DNA of 64,000 nt from CAWAND01 sp963783335 (GTDB lineage: Bacteria > Chloroflexota > Anaerolineae > Anaerolineales > E44-bin32): NCBI GenBank assembly GCA_963783335.1, contig CAWAND010000010.1, positions 1,426,001 to 1,490,000 of the forward strand, in the 5' to 3' direction. This document shows positions 53,978-62,215 of this stretch, in pieces. Made by a program: the position numbers and the translations under genes. Positions within the stretch are counted from its first letter, which is position 1. Each line of letters begins with the position of its first letter. Under the pieces are notes generated by a model. That model was not told where the DNA came from, did not search any database, and saw nothing but the letters and a program-made list of their open reading frames with translations.

Positions 53978-54823
53978 ATGGCGAACGTGCAAGTTGTGAC
54001 CGACAGCATGTGCGGAATCCCCGCCGCTCTGTGCCAGGAGCTCGGAATCTCCGTCGTGCCTCTCCCGCTTTTTATGGACGACCATACCTATCTGGATGGT
54101 GATATCAGCCCCAAGAAGTTCTACTCCCGGCTTCGGTCCAAAAGGTCGCTACCGACGACCTCGGGACCAACACCAGGGTCGTTTAAAGAGGTGTTTGAGA
54201 GGATGGGAGCCGATGGCAGCCCTGTGCTTGCGATCCTGGTGGGCAGTCAATTCTCGAGCACATACAGTGCAGCCACTCAGGCGAAGACAATGAGCTCAAA
54301 TGTCGGCGTAACCCTTTTCGATTCCGGGTCGAACACGCTTGGGATGGGTTTCATGGCAATAGCAGCCGCGCGAGCGGCGCGGGAGGGCATGTCGTTGGTG
54401 GACATCCTGGATCTCCTGGATCGGATGAAGGAATCCACCGGTGTGATCTTCACCGTCTCAGATCTTGACTACTTGAGGCGAGGTGGGCGGATCAGTCACA
54501 TTGGGCAGCTCATCGCAACGACCTTGAGACAGGTGCCCATCCTCGAAATCCGGAATGGGCCGATCCAGCCCGTGGAACGCGTGCGAGGCGGGGCCAGCGT
54601 CCTCCCCAAGCTGGTGGAACTGGTCACCGACCGCGTCGGCGAGCGTCGCCCGCTCCGCGTCGGCGTCGTGCACACTGACGCCGAGGCGATGGCCTTTGAG
54701 TTGGCCAAGCAGGCGCGGGAGCAACTGCGCCCGGATGAGTTGATCACATCCGAATTGACACCGGTTCTCGGGATCCACACCGGCCCGGATGCCGTGGGCT
54801 TAGTATATTCCACCGGAACTTGA
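53978..54823 (+). CDS. DegV family fatty-acid-binding protein
   Basis: Binds a fatty acid and, in Gram-positives, partners the fatty-acid kinase FakA. The 281-aa sequence has VQVVTDSMCGIP at the start, DDHTYLDGDISPKKFYSRL-type residues, TSGPTPGSFKEVFE and SSTYSAATQA for the carboxylate site, then RRGGRISHIGQLIA. ATG 53978 is the natural start, as the domain begins at once; GAGAGG precedes it. Longer upstream extension is unlikely. A TATAGT -10-like element lies at 53776-53781. Confidence 0.9.
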   Translation: MANVQVVTDSMCGIPAALCQELGISVVPLPLFMDDHTYLDGDISPKKFYSRLRSKRSLPTTSGPTPGSFKEVFERMGADGSPVLAILVGSQFSSTYSAATQAKTMSSNVGVTLFDSGSNTLGMGFMAIAAARAAREGMSLVDILDLLDRMKESTGVIFTVSDLDYLRRGGRISHIGQLIATTLRQVPILEIRNGPIQPVERVRGGASVLPKLVELVTDRVGERRPLRVGVVHTDAEAMAFELAKQAREQLRPDELITSELTPVLGIHTGPDAVGLVYSTGT

Positions 54824-54868
54824 TGCCCCATCATCCAGGAAAGCACCAAACACCGGGGCCCGAGCTAA

Positions 54869-55329
54869 GCTTTCTCAGTCAGGAAGGACGGGCGGACAAT
54901 AGACCGGAGTTATCGTGTTGACATCGACTTTCCTGCAACGACCGTCTTCAACTATGTTACCAATCCGAAGAACATCCCTTCGTGGGCCTGGCACCTTGAA
55001 GAGGTCCGTAACAATCCGCCCGGTGCTGTCAGGTGGGGATCGAGATCCATCAGACAGACCGTGCGCGGGCGCGAGGACGTATGGCGAGTGACCGTTTACG
55101 GAGCCTTTGAACGCTGCGTGTATGAATCCGGCTATGGTATGCGGCGGGTTCGGCGACCTATCTCGTCGAAGATCTCGGTGCACGATCTCGATTCACGATC
55201 CATGATCATGCACGGCGCAGCGGGGCCATACGCCTTCTGGGCCCCATCCTCAACCTGGTGGACGCGCACTACCGCCGGGTCCAGCTGAAGATTGTCAAGG
55301 AGACACTTGAAGCCGGTTGCCTCGAGTGA
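54869..55329 (+). pseudogene. SRPBCC/polyketide-cyclase-like protein, frameshifted and without a start codon
   Basis: The 5' part reads RSYRVDIDFPATTVFNYVTN, then IPSWAWHLEEV, the typical first strand and helix of an SRPBCC ligand-binding domain. Near 55148 the frame breaks; restoring one missing base continues as SATYLVEDLGARSRFTIHDH and ends LKIVKETLEAG. The span is one base short of a multiple of 3, a -1 shift. No ATG, GTG or TTG in frame precedes the first strand after the upstream stop at 54866, so it may be a decayed gene and not only a miscalled base. Confidence 0.55.
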
Positions 55330-55422
55330 CCGGCGGACTGCGGCGTTGGACCGAATCTGGCGAGCTTGCTCGTCTCGTCAGTGGCGTGTCTTGTTGACAG
55401 GCAGCATTGGCGATATGCAGAC

Positions 55423-55794
55423 ATGAACCTGACCCTCCTCCCCGATAGGCTGGCTGTCTGCCGCCTCGAGCCAAACGTCCCTTACCCGGGGTGGCTTCCT
55501 CAGGCCGGCCTTCTCAGCGTGACGAGAACGACCGACGAGCTTTCCGTCGTGTGCCTCGAGTCGGCTGTTCCGGCTGGCGTCACCATGTCTGGAGGCTGGC
55601 GTGCCTTGCAGGTCGAGGGCCCGCTCGACTTCTCGCTGGTGGGGGTGCTGGCAGAGTTTTCCGGGGCGCTGGCCGAGGCCGGCGTGAGCATCTTCGCCGT
55701 GTCGACCTATGACACGGACTATGTGCTGGTCAGGGAGGATCAGTTGTCGGAGGCGCGGCATGCTCTGGCAGGCGCCGGGCACGCCGTGGTTTGA
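55423..55794 (+). CDS. ACT-domain protein
   Basis: A 123-aa protein of the ACT_7 type. LAVCRLEPNVPYPGW starts the domain, and the last part (GVLAEFSGALAEAGVSIFAVSTYDTDYVLV) is the beta-alpha-beta unit that binds amino acids in CASTOR-like ACT proteins. It may sense an amino acid, but no target is known. ATG 55423 is selected because the domain begins directly. It lies close to, and on the same strand as, the methyltransferase gene. Confidence 0.82.
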   Translation: MNLTLLPDRLAVCRLEPNVPYPGWLPQAGLLSVTRTTDELSVVCLESAVPAGVTMSGGWRALQVEGPLDFSLVGVLAEFSGALAEAGVSIFAVSTYDTDYVLVREDQLSEARHALAGAGHAVV

Positions 55795-55833
55795 TGCCCA
55801 ACATGTGATGGTATGTGGAGAGGTGACAGTGCG

Positions 55834-56643
55834 ATGACTGAAGAGAAGCGTGCCCACGGCGTGACCCCCGGTCTCAGCCGAGATTACAGCCGAAGGGAGG
55901 CCACTCATCAAGCGGCCTTTCTGCTTCCCCATCTTGAACCCGGGTTAAATCTGGTCGATATCGGCTGCGGTCCCGGCACGATCACCTTGGGCCTGGCAGA
56001 AGCCGTCGCCCCCGGTTTCGTCATCGGTGTTGATCACGACGAAGCCCACGCGGCGGCGGCGCGTGCCTTGGTCTCAGAGCATGGGCGTGACAATGTCACG
56101 TTTGAGCGCGCCAGTGCCATGCTGTTGCCCTTTGATGATGAGAGCTTCGATGTCGCGTTTGAGAACGATATGTTCGTTCATCTGGCGGATCAGGCGGTCG
56201 AAGCGGCTCGCCAGGCGTTCCGAGTGCTCAAGCCGGGTGGCCTGTTGGCAGCCCGCGATGCCGACGCCAGCTTGGCCCTCTGGGGAAATCCCGTTGACGA
56301 CCTGCCGGTCCTCGACGGTTTGATGACGGCGTGGCAGGCGAGCCGCGGGAGCGACATCAACCTCGGTTCCCGGCTCCCATCCATCCTCCGCCAGGCCGGG
56401 TTCTCGCACCTCGTCAAGAGCGTTTCCGCAGATACAAAAGGGGATGCCGAAAGCGTGCGGGCGCATGCCGAGATCACGGTCTCGCTGCTCGATGGACCCC
56501 TCGGCAAGACGGCGCTGAGAGAAGGTTGGGCTGATCAGAGGGTTCTGGACCGTGTAAAAGCCAGTATTCTCGCGTGGTCCGAACACCCTGAGGCGTTCTT
56601 CGCCAATGTCCATATTGAAGTCATCGGGTGGAAAGCGGGTTAG
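55834..56643 (+). CDS. SAM-dependent methyltransferase
   Basis: Class I Rossmann-fold methyltransferase (269 aa). LNLVDIGCGPGTITLGLAEA is motif I, GVDHD motif II, and DVAFENDMFVHL/VLKPGG the later motifs; it is in the UbiE/Coq5-like group (Methyltransf_11/25). The acceptor is unknown. The ATG at 55834 has GGAGAGG at a good distance and is preferred over the ATG at 55813. Confidence 0.85.
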   Translation: MTEEKRAHGVTPGLSRDYSRREATHQAAFLLPHLEPGLNLVDIGCGPGTITLGLAEAVAPGFVIGVDHDEAHAAAARALVSEHGRDNVTFERASAMLLPFDDESFDVAFENDMFVHLADQAVEAARQAFRVLKPGGLLAARDADASLALWGNPVDDLPVLDGLMTAWQASRGSDINLGSRLPSILRQAGFSHLVKSVSADTKGDAESVRAHAEITVSLLDGPLGKTALREGWADQRVLDRVKASILAWSEHPEAFFANVHIEVIGWKAG

Positions 56644-56690
56644 GTTGGGATGACTGGACCGTCCGAGCCGAGCCTGCTGTGAAAAACGGC

Positions 56691-57212
56691 CTACTGGCTG
56701 TCGAAGGACTTCTTGCCCTCGAGAAGCAGTGATCCGATATGGGCCCCAGCTTCGCTGAAGCTGACTCCAGCCGCAGCGGCCCACTCGGTGCACACATCGC
56801 GGTGGGCGATCCTCAGCAGCCCGGCATTGCCTTGATTCAGACGTTTGTGCCAGCCAAGTGCGCTTAGGTCACGCAGCACCTTGCACCTGGCTTCGAACGA
56901 GGTCTGTTTGAGGCGTTCGAGAAGCGCGAACTGGCGCTCGCGATAGCCGCTGGGGAGAGCTGATGGTTGCCCCGAAAGCAACTTGCGATAGCGGTCGAGG
57001 TCCTCTTTTGCGGTCAGCTTGCGCAGGCCCGCCCCTGACCCGTCGACCGGAACCCATACCGACCCCGTCGGAATGGCGACCCGATAATACAGCTGGGGGA
57101 CACCTTGGTTGAATTCTCTGGTCTCAATGCTGATGATGCGTCCAACGCCATGCGAAGGATGAACAACCCAGTCGTCGGCTTTCATTGGGGTCCGATTGCT
57201 TTGAGTCGCCAT
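56691..57212 (-). CDS. CarD/CdnL-type transcription regulator
   Basis: RNA-polymerase-binding protein (173 aa). The N-terminal RNAP-interaction domain has DWVVHPSHGVGRIISIETRE (residues about 13-32), and the C-terminal helical part includes KEDLDRYRKLLSG and RERQFALLERLKQ. CarD/CdnL stabilises open promoter complexes, often at ribosomal RNA promoters. The start at ATG 57212 removes an unrelated upstream extension. A -10-like TAGAAT (57307-57312 on the - strand) lies about 95 bases upstream. Confidence 0.8.
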   Translation of the reverse strand: MATQSNRTPMKADDWVVHPSHGVGRIISIETREFNQGVPQLYYRVAIPTGSVWVPVDGSGAGLRKLTAKEDLDRYRKLLSGQPSALPSGYRERQFALLERLKQTSFEARCKVLRDLSALGWHKRLNQGNAGLLRIAHRDVCTEWAAAAGVSFSEAGAHIGSLLLEGKKSFDSQ

Positions 57213-57583
57213 GGTGAGGGTCCCGTCTGAGATTGAAAGGCCGCCAACCTCAAGAAGAAGGTCTGACGGCTTCGGCTGCACCAGCAACGCATCCAGTTGT
57301 CCACCTATTCTACCATTTGTCCGTCTGCTTCCCCGGATGGCTTGATCTGTCGTCATGGTGGTCAAGCAGCCAAAGCCAACCTGGGAGGGCAGGGTGGCAC
57401 CACCCACACCTCCCACCTTGCCTGTGCATTTATGGTGAAAGGGTGACGGACATCTCCTGCATGAGCGCCTAAGTTCACTGGTGAGGGGGAGCGAGGTTGG
57501 CTAGCCTCAAAAACGAAAGCAAGCCAAGCTGCGGGTGGAGGCGAAGTTCGCCCTCGCCTGCAAAAAGTTCAAGGGGAGGAAGC
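57213..57583. other. Intergenic region between carD and the 57584 membrane-protein gene
   Basis: About 370 bases. It holds a candidate -10 for carD, a GGGAGG...CCTCCC hairpin around 57383-57414 whose core (AGGGTGGCACCACCC at 57391-57405) is a palindrome, and GGGGAGG just before 57584. No RNA gene or convincing coding frame. Confidence 0.4.
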
Positions 57584-58462
57584 ATGAAGTACCAATCCGC
57601 GTTGAAGTGGTTGATCCCGGCCATCGGGCTGTTGGCCCTGTTGGCCGCCGGCCGGGGATTGTTTGGTCAGAGTCCAGGGCAGCCGGTGCCCTACACGAAT
57701 CACCGCGGCGAGCAGGTGATGCTCAATGGACAAGGCTTGTACAGATACGACACTGTCAGTTCAGCTGCCCAAGAACAGGGCAACGATCTGGTCACCCTGG
57801 TGGTCGGCTTGCCGCTGTTGGCCGTTTCCACATGGTCAGCGTTTCGAGGGTCGCTGAGCGGCCGCCTGCTGCTCACAGGCACCCTGGGGTTCTTCCTGTA
57901 CACGTACATGTCGATGTCGATGCTCAGCTCGTACAACCAGCTCTTCTTGGTCTACGTGGCAATCTTCGGTTTCAGCCTGTACGCGTTTGCGCTAGGGATG
58001 CTCTCGTTTGACTTAGAGGATCTCAAGCGCCATTTCTCGGAAAGCCTGCCTCGCGGCTGGCTGGCGGGGACGATGTTTTTGGTGGGTGGGTTTCTGCTTT
58101 TGGCCTGGCTGGGCCGGATCGTGCCTCCCCTCATTGCCGGGGTGACCCCGCCTCTAGAGAACACCACGACGCTCGTGATCCAGGCCATGGATCTGGCGCT
58201 CATCGTACCCGTGGCCATCTTGTCGGGGGTTCTCATTCTACGAAGGAACGCTTGGGGCTATCTGCTGACCTCGGTGGTCCTCCTGAAGGGCGTCACCTTG
58301 GGATTGGCGGTCAGCGTCATGTCGGTCAACATGGCGCTCAGAGGTGTCGCCGAGAGCCCGGCGATCATGGTCCCCTTTCTTCTGATTACCGTTCTGAACC
58401 TCATCATGGCGATCACCTTGATGCGCAACATTCGTACACCGTCCGCGGCCGGAGCCGCTTGA
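57584..58462 (+). CDS. Polytopic membrane protein, unknown function
   Basis: A 292-aa protein with about seven hydrophobic helices. The first is followed by an extracytoplasmic loop (GQSPGQPVPYTNHRGEQVML) and then helices with FFLYTYMSMSMLSSYNQLFLVYV and PVAILSGVLILRRNAWGYLL-type sequence. The ATG follows GGGGAGG closely. I do not know the family. A Crp-like palindrome follows its stop by 12 bases. Confidence 0.65.
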   Translation: MKYQSALKWLIPAIGLLALLAAGRGLFGQSPGQPVPYTNHRGEQVMLNGQGLYRYDTVSSAAQEQGNDLVTLVVGLPLLAVSTWSAFRGSLSGRLLLTGTLGFFLYTYMSMSMLSSYNQLFLVYVAIFGFSLYAFALGMLSFDLEDLKRHFSESLPRGWLAGTMFLVGGFLLLAWLGRIVPPLIAGVTPPLENTTTLVIQAMDLALIVPVAILSGVLILRRNAWGYLLTSVVLLKGVTLGLAVSVMSVNMALRGVAESPAIMVPFLLITVLNLIMAITLMRNIRTPSAAGAA

Positions 58463-58473
58463 ACCCCCTCGGC

Positions 58474-58491
58474 TTGTGAAGGGGTTCACAA
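58474..58491. promoter_or_regulatory. Crp/Fnr-type palindrome, site C
   Basis: TTGTGA-N6-TCACAA, perfect. It overlaps an alternative AACCCC/GGGGTT stem, so a terminator role for the upstream gene is also possible. Confidence 0.5.
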
Positions 58492-58717
58492 GCGCGGCGG
58501 CGGTTTCTTGCGGGCTTAGCCTGAGTAGGACTTGGTGGCACTGGAGATTGCATGGGCAATGATGGCCATGAGGCTGGCCTGGCGATGACGATGCGAGATG
58601 CTGGAAACGGTCTGCTTCTAGGTCCGGCTGACCGGCGACTACCTCCCAACCGGCAAGCTCGGGCTCGATCTGTGGCCTCCAATCTTCTGCGCCGGGCGCC
58701 CAAGGAGCGCATGAGCG

Positions 58718-59110
58718 ATGGATCAAAGTAGCCACGCCTCAACCGAGATCGTGAAACCCTCCACAGTCCCCTTCACCATTGTTCTTGTCTATCTCAATGC
58801 GCTGATCTGGTTCCTGTTCGGCCTGATCGTAGCGCTGGGCATGCATCCGGCCATGCCATCCGCGCCGACTGTTCGCTGGACTGTTGCTGTCCTCGGATTG
58901 GGCTGTGGGATTTGCATGGCCTGGCTGGGCCGGTCCCTTTCCCGCCGGATCAAGGCCGCATTCTGGGCAACGGTGGCCGTATTGGTGATGCTGACGATCG
59001 CCACCGTGCTGGATGAAGTTGTCGGCTTGGCCGATTTGCTCGCTCTGGTGATCATCCTGCTGCCGCTGATCTTGCTCATCAAGGACCGCGGTTGGTATCT
59101 CCGAAGCTAA
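58718..59110 (+). CDS. Small polytopic membrane protein
   Basis: A 130-aa protein with four hydrophobic helices (about 18-42, 50-68, 78-97 and 103-122) and charged ends. The sequence is of low complexity and rich in Leu, Ile and Val. The ATG at 58718 has AAGGAG 10 bases upstream. No family was recognised. It may share control with its neighbours through site C, which lies about 230 bases upstream. Confidence 0.55.
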   Translation: MDQSSHASTEIVKPSTVPFTIVLVYLNALIWFLFGLIVALGMHPAMPSAPTVRWTVAVLGLGCGICMAWLGRSLSRRIKAAFWATVAVLVMLTIATVLDEVVGLADLLALVIILLPLILLIKDRGWYLRS

Positions 59111-59301
59111 GAACTGTCTGGCAAGGCCATGGCTACCCTGCCGGCCCCGGAACCGGGTGAATAGGCTTGGGATGTCAGCCACTCTGGAAGGCTGGCAGGC
59201 AGATGGCAGGCGGCCTTCAGGTAGGCCGCACGGCGACGGCTATTATTGAAAAGACCGAAAAGTCATACAGGGGAGATGCCGTGCTGAATGGAGGTTCCCG
59301 C

Positions 59302-59544
59302 GTGGCCAACGTCGAGCAAGAACTTTCCAATGCCTTTCGCTGTCCCAAGTGTGATGCCCAAGGGGCACATGTGGAGCGGCTTTCGATGTCGGGGACGGGG
59401 CTCTCGAGACTGCTGGAGGTCCAGGTCTACCGCTACGCTTTTGCTTCGTGCCACAACTGCGGCTACACAGAAGTCTTCAACCTGCGAACCCTGGAGGGCA
59501 AGGATAACTTGGGGACACTCCTGGAGGTCCTGTTCTCGAACTAA
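59302..59544 (+). CDS. Small Zn-ribbon protein
   Basis: An 80-aa soluble protein. The pairs FRCPKCDAQG and CHNCGYTE form a four-Cys zinc ribbon, and the segment between them (GLSRLLEVQVYRYAFAS) recalls small nucleic-acid-binding Zn-ribbon proteins. The C-terminus ends NLGTLLEVLFSN. The start at GTG 59302 has GGAGG 8 bases upstream; longer forms from 59281 are possible. The function is unknown. Confidence 0.7.
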   Translation: MANVEQELSNAFRCPKCDAQGAHVERLSMSGTGLSRLLEVQVYRYAFASCHNCGYTEVFNLRTLEGKDNLGTLLEVLFSN

Positions 59545-59621
59545 GGGCGGTTTGCGTCTGGCGGCAAACATCAGGTGAGCGGGGCCAACCAGCAAGAATC
59601 CAAGCTCTAGGTTGGGACAAG

Positions 59622-59653
59622 ACGTAGGGGCACGATTTGTCGTGCCCCTACGT
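59622..59653. repeat. Perfect 14-bp inverted repeat, palindromic element
   Basis: ACGTAGGGGCACGA (59622-59635), a TTTG loop and TCGTGCCCCTACGT (59640-59653). It lies between the Zn-ribbon gene and the convergent SCO gene. There is no T-run. The GTAGGGGCACGA core is of a type seen as dispersed small palindromes in several bacterial groups. Confidence 0.6.
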
Positions 59654-59685
59654 TGCGTTCTCGGTGATGCATGTGTTGATTGAGC

Positions 59686-60429
59686 CTAGGGCAGAAGCAG
59701 ACGAACGTCGTGCGCAATCTCTTCCGGGCTGGCGGATTGGCGTAGAAGGACCCTTACCCTACCCTGGGGATCGATCAACCAAATGGGGGTTGAGTGGGTC
59801 ACATGATAGCCGCCGCCGAATTGGCTGATCGCGCCTTGAGCCGTGGCCAGCTCTTCCGAGCTCAAACCTCTGTTGAGCCCCATCGCCTGCAGAGTTGGGA
59901 GCGGCACCGGTTGCGGGGTCTCGGCGCCATGCTCTTCGGTATCTTGCTCGGCCGCCACCGCGTACGCTTTCCAGACGGGCCGCAGCGCGTCTTTGGGCCC
60001 GTACAGGAAATGCCAGCGATCGTACAGACCGAAGGTGCGGCTGTAGTCAGCCAGGATCGTCTGGGTATCGCGCGCCGGATCGGTGGTGATGGCCACCAAA
60101 TCAACCTTGGATGCGTCTGGACCGAGGAGTTGGTCGGTTTGCTTGAGTTTGGCGGCGATGAAAGGACAGACATCGGTGCAGTGGGTGTAAAGGAAGGTCA
60201 GCACCACCACCTTGCCCTCGGCCTCCGATAGGCGATACGGCTGGCCCTGTTGGTCGGTCAGCCGAAAATCCGTGGCCTGATCCGGCGGATCCATCACGGT
60301 TCCATTGAAGGCAGGTGGTTGATTCTGGAAAAAGAACGCTGCCATGAGCCCCACAGCGCCGATGAGGATGACCAGGCTGAGCGAGAGAATGAGAATGAGC
60401 CTTCGGCTGGGTGCGGTTTGAGGTGCCAT
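59686..60429 (-). CDS. SCO1/SenC family protein
   Basis: Membrane-anchored thioredoxin-fold copper chaperone for cytochrome c oxidase assembly (247 aa). An N-terminal helix (about 10-30) is followed by FRLTDQQGQPYRLSEAEGK, the CxxxC copper motif in THCTDVCPF, and a conserved His in VTHSTPIWLIDPQGR. It points to aerobic respiration somewhere in the genome; no oxidase genes are in this window. It precedes the cysteine operon by 87 bases on the - strand but likely has its own control (site D upstream). Confidence 0.92.
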   Translation of the reverse strand: MAPQTAPSRRLILILSLSLVILIGAVGLMAAFFFQNQPPAFNGTVMDPPDQATDFRLTDQQGQPYRLSEAEGKVVVLTFLYTHCTDVCPFIAAKLKQTDQLLGPDASKVDLVAITTDPARDTQTILADYSRTFGLYDRWHFLYGPKDALRPVWKAYAVAAEQDTEEHGAETPQPVPLPTLQAMGLNRGLSSEELATAQGAISQFGGGYHVTHSTPIWLIDPQGRVRVLLRQSASPEEIAHDVRLLLP

Positions 60430-60451
60430 GGTCGAGAGTGCTCCTGGGGGC

Positions 60452-60469
60452 TTGTGACAGAATTCACAT
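60452..60469. promoter_or_regulatory. Crp/Fnr-type palindrome, site D
   Basis: TTGTGA-N6-TCACAT, 11 of 12 positions. It lies 23-40 bases before the SCO start codon, over the spacer of a weak TTGACC (60474-60479)/CACAAG promoter candidate, a repressor-like position. Confidence 0.5.
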
Positions 60470-60515
60470 ACTCGGTCAACAGCCCTATCTTACCCCGGAT
60501 GATCAGGATCCTGGT

Positions 60516-61694
60516 CTAATAGATCGGTTGCGTTGGATCGACTTGTTCAACCCAAGCGTTGATTCCGCCGCGCAAGTTCTTTAGCTTGCGAAAGCCGGCG
60601 CCCGCCAGCAGTTCCAGCGCCCGTGCGGAGCGCGCGCCGGTCTTGCAAAACAGGACGATCTCTTCGGCGCTGTCCAGGCAATTCATCTCGCCGGCCAATG
60701 AGCCCAGCGGAATCACGTCGGCACCCTCGATGTGCGAAATCTGCAGTTCGTGAGGTTCGCGAACATCGATCAAATGGATCGGATCCCCGTGCTCGAGGCG
60801 GTCGGAGAGCTCCGTCGGCCCGATTTCCCAGTTGGCCGCCAGGCGGCCCTCTTCATGGTCATGGCTGGGCACGCCGCAGAACGCTTCATAGTCAATCAAC
60901 TCGGTGACCTCGGGGTTGTCGGAGCAGACGCGGCAGTTGGGATTCTTCTTCAGGTGCACCTGGTCAAAAGACATCGCCAGGGCGTCGTAGAGGAGCAATT
61001 CTCCCACGAGCGGCTCGCCGATGCCCAAAACCAGCTTGAGCGCTTCGGTGGCCTGCAGCGTGCCGATGGTTCCGGGAAGCACGCCAAAGACCCCGCCTTC
61101 AGCGCACGACGGCACCAGGCCGGGCGGGGGTGGTTCGGGGAACAAGCATCGGTAGCATGGGCCCTCTTCAGCGTTGAAGACACTCACCTGGCCCTCGAAG
61201 CGAAAGATCGAACCGTACACGTTCGGCTTGCCGGCCATGACGCACACGTCGTTGATCAGGTAGCGCGTGGGAAAGTTGTCTGTCCCATCGATGACCAGAT
61301 CGTACGGTTCCACGATGCGGAACGCGTTCTCCGAGGTGAAAGGCTCGTCATAAACATCAATCTGGATCTCGGGGTTAATGTCCAGCAGTCGTTCCCGGGC
61401 GGACTGCACCTTTCGCTTCCCGAGGGTCGACGTCCCGTGGATAACCTGGCGCTGCAGATTGGTGAAGTCGACCACGTCGTAGTCCACCAACCCGATGCGT
61501 CCGATACCTGCGGCGGCAAGATACATCCCTACCGGTGACCCCAGGCCGCCTGTGCCGACGATCAGCACGCAGGCGGCGTTCAACTTCTGCTGCCCTTCCA
61601 AGCCGACTTCCGGCATCAGCAAATGCCGCGAGTAACGCAAGATTTCCTTATGCGAAAGGGTTCTCCCACCCTTCTTGGATTGGGTGTTGTTCAC
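60516..61694 (-). CDS. moeZ: MoeZ-type adenylyltransferase/sulfurtransferase (ThiF + rhodanese)
   Basis: Adenylates the C-terminal Gly of a MoaD/ThiS-like protein and loads sulfur on it (392 aa). The ThiF/E1 domain has VLIVGTGGLGSPV (ATP loop), DYDVVDFTNLQRQ and DGTDNFPTR, with two Cys pairs (CYRC, CRVC) for zinc. The C-terminal rhodanese domain has HLIDVREPHELQ and the active-site loop CKTGARSARAL. In mycobacteria MoeZ serves CysO and MoaD. Its neighbours here are CysO, Mec and CysM, so cysteine synthesis is the likely main role, while Moco synthesis may be a second one. Confidence 0.92.
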   Translation of the reverse strand: MNNTQSKKGGRTLSHKEILRYSRHLLMPEVGLEGQQKLNAACVLIVGTGGLGSPVGMYLAAAGIGRIGLVDYDVVDFTNLQRQVIHGTSTLGKRKVQSARERLLDINPEIQIDVYDEPFTSENAFRIVEPYDLVIDGTDNFPTRYLINDVCVMAGKPNVYGSIFRFEGQVSVFNAEEGPCYRCLFPEPPPPGLVPSCAEGGVFGVLPGTIGTLQATEALKLVLGIGEPLVGELLLYDALAMSFDQVHLKKNPNCRVCSDNPEVTELIDYEAFCGVPSHDHEEGRLAANWEIGPTELSDRLEHGDPIHLIDVREPHELQISHIEGADVIPLGSLAGEMNCLDSAEEIVLFCKTGARSARALELLAGAGFRKLKNLRGGINAWVEQVDPTQPIY

Positions 61695-61744
61695 GCTGTC
61701 CCTCCTCAGGCTCCGCCGTCGCGGGAGCCAGAATCTACCATCAA

Positions 61745-62215
61745 TCAGTCTACCTTCTTCTGCTTTGGCCTGTCAGTCGTCCACCGAGCCGACGGCTGTA
61801 TGTGGGGCAGCTGCTCGCCGATCGCAAGCAGCTGCCGTTCGAGCTTGTCGACGCGTGCGACCCCATGGTTGACTCCCCGGGGCTGGCCCTGGGCATCAAT
61901 GATGAACGTGGTGGGTACCGAAAGCACACCCCAGCGGTCAGCCTGTTCCGGCGATTGGGTGGCGTTGATTTCGATGACCTGCAGTCGTTGACCAAATCGC
62001 GCTTGAAGCTCGCGCAGCGCAGGAGCCTGTACGGTTTCGCAGGGCATGCAGTAGGGCATGGTGAAGTACAAGATCGCCGGGAGGCCGCGCTGGTAAGCTT
62101 CAAGCTGGAGCCCGCGCTGCGCTCGACGCCGCAGAACGGCGCCGGTTCCCAACCGGTAGACGGTCAGCCCCAGGCCGATGATGATTAACGCCAGCAGAGC
62201 GCGTTCAACAGGCAT
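61745..62215 (-). CDS. Thioredoxin-fold protein, membrane-anchored
   Basis: A 156-aa protein with an N-terminal helix (about 5-22) and a thioredoxin domain: ILYFTMPYCMPCETVQAP contains the CxxC (C-M-P-C), and VPTTFIIDAQGQP the cis-Pro loop. The start at 62215 makes an ATGA overlap with the DUF4395 stop. Pairing of a thioredoxin with DUF4395 is common in sulfur-metabolism loci; it may deliver reducing power to the cysteine pathway. Confidence 0.82.
   Translation of the reverse strand: MPVERALLALIIIGLGLTVYRLGTGAVLRRRAQRGLQLEAYQRGLPAILYFTMPYCMPCETVQAPALRELQARFGQRLQVIEINATQSPEQADRWGVLSVPTTFIIDAQGQPRGVNHGVARVDKLERQLLAIGEQLPHIQPSARWTTDRPKQKKVD

Noticed and set aside
57391..57405. AGGGTGGCACCACCC, resembling a T-box core
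   Set aside because: It is a simple palindrome without specifier, Stem I or terminator, and neither flanking gene is an amino-acid or tRNA gene.
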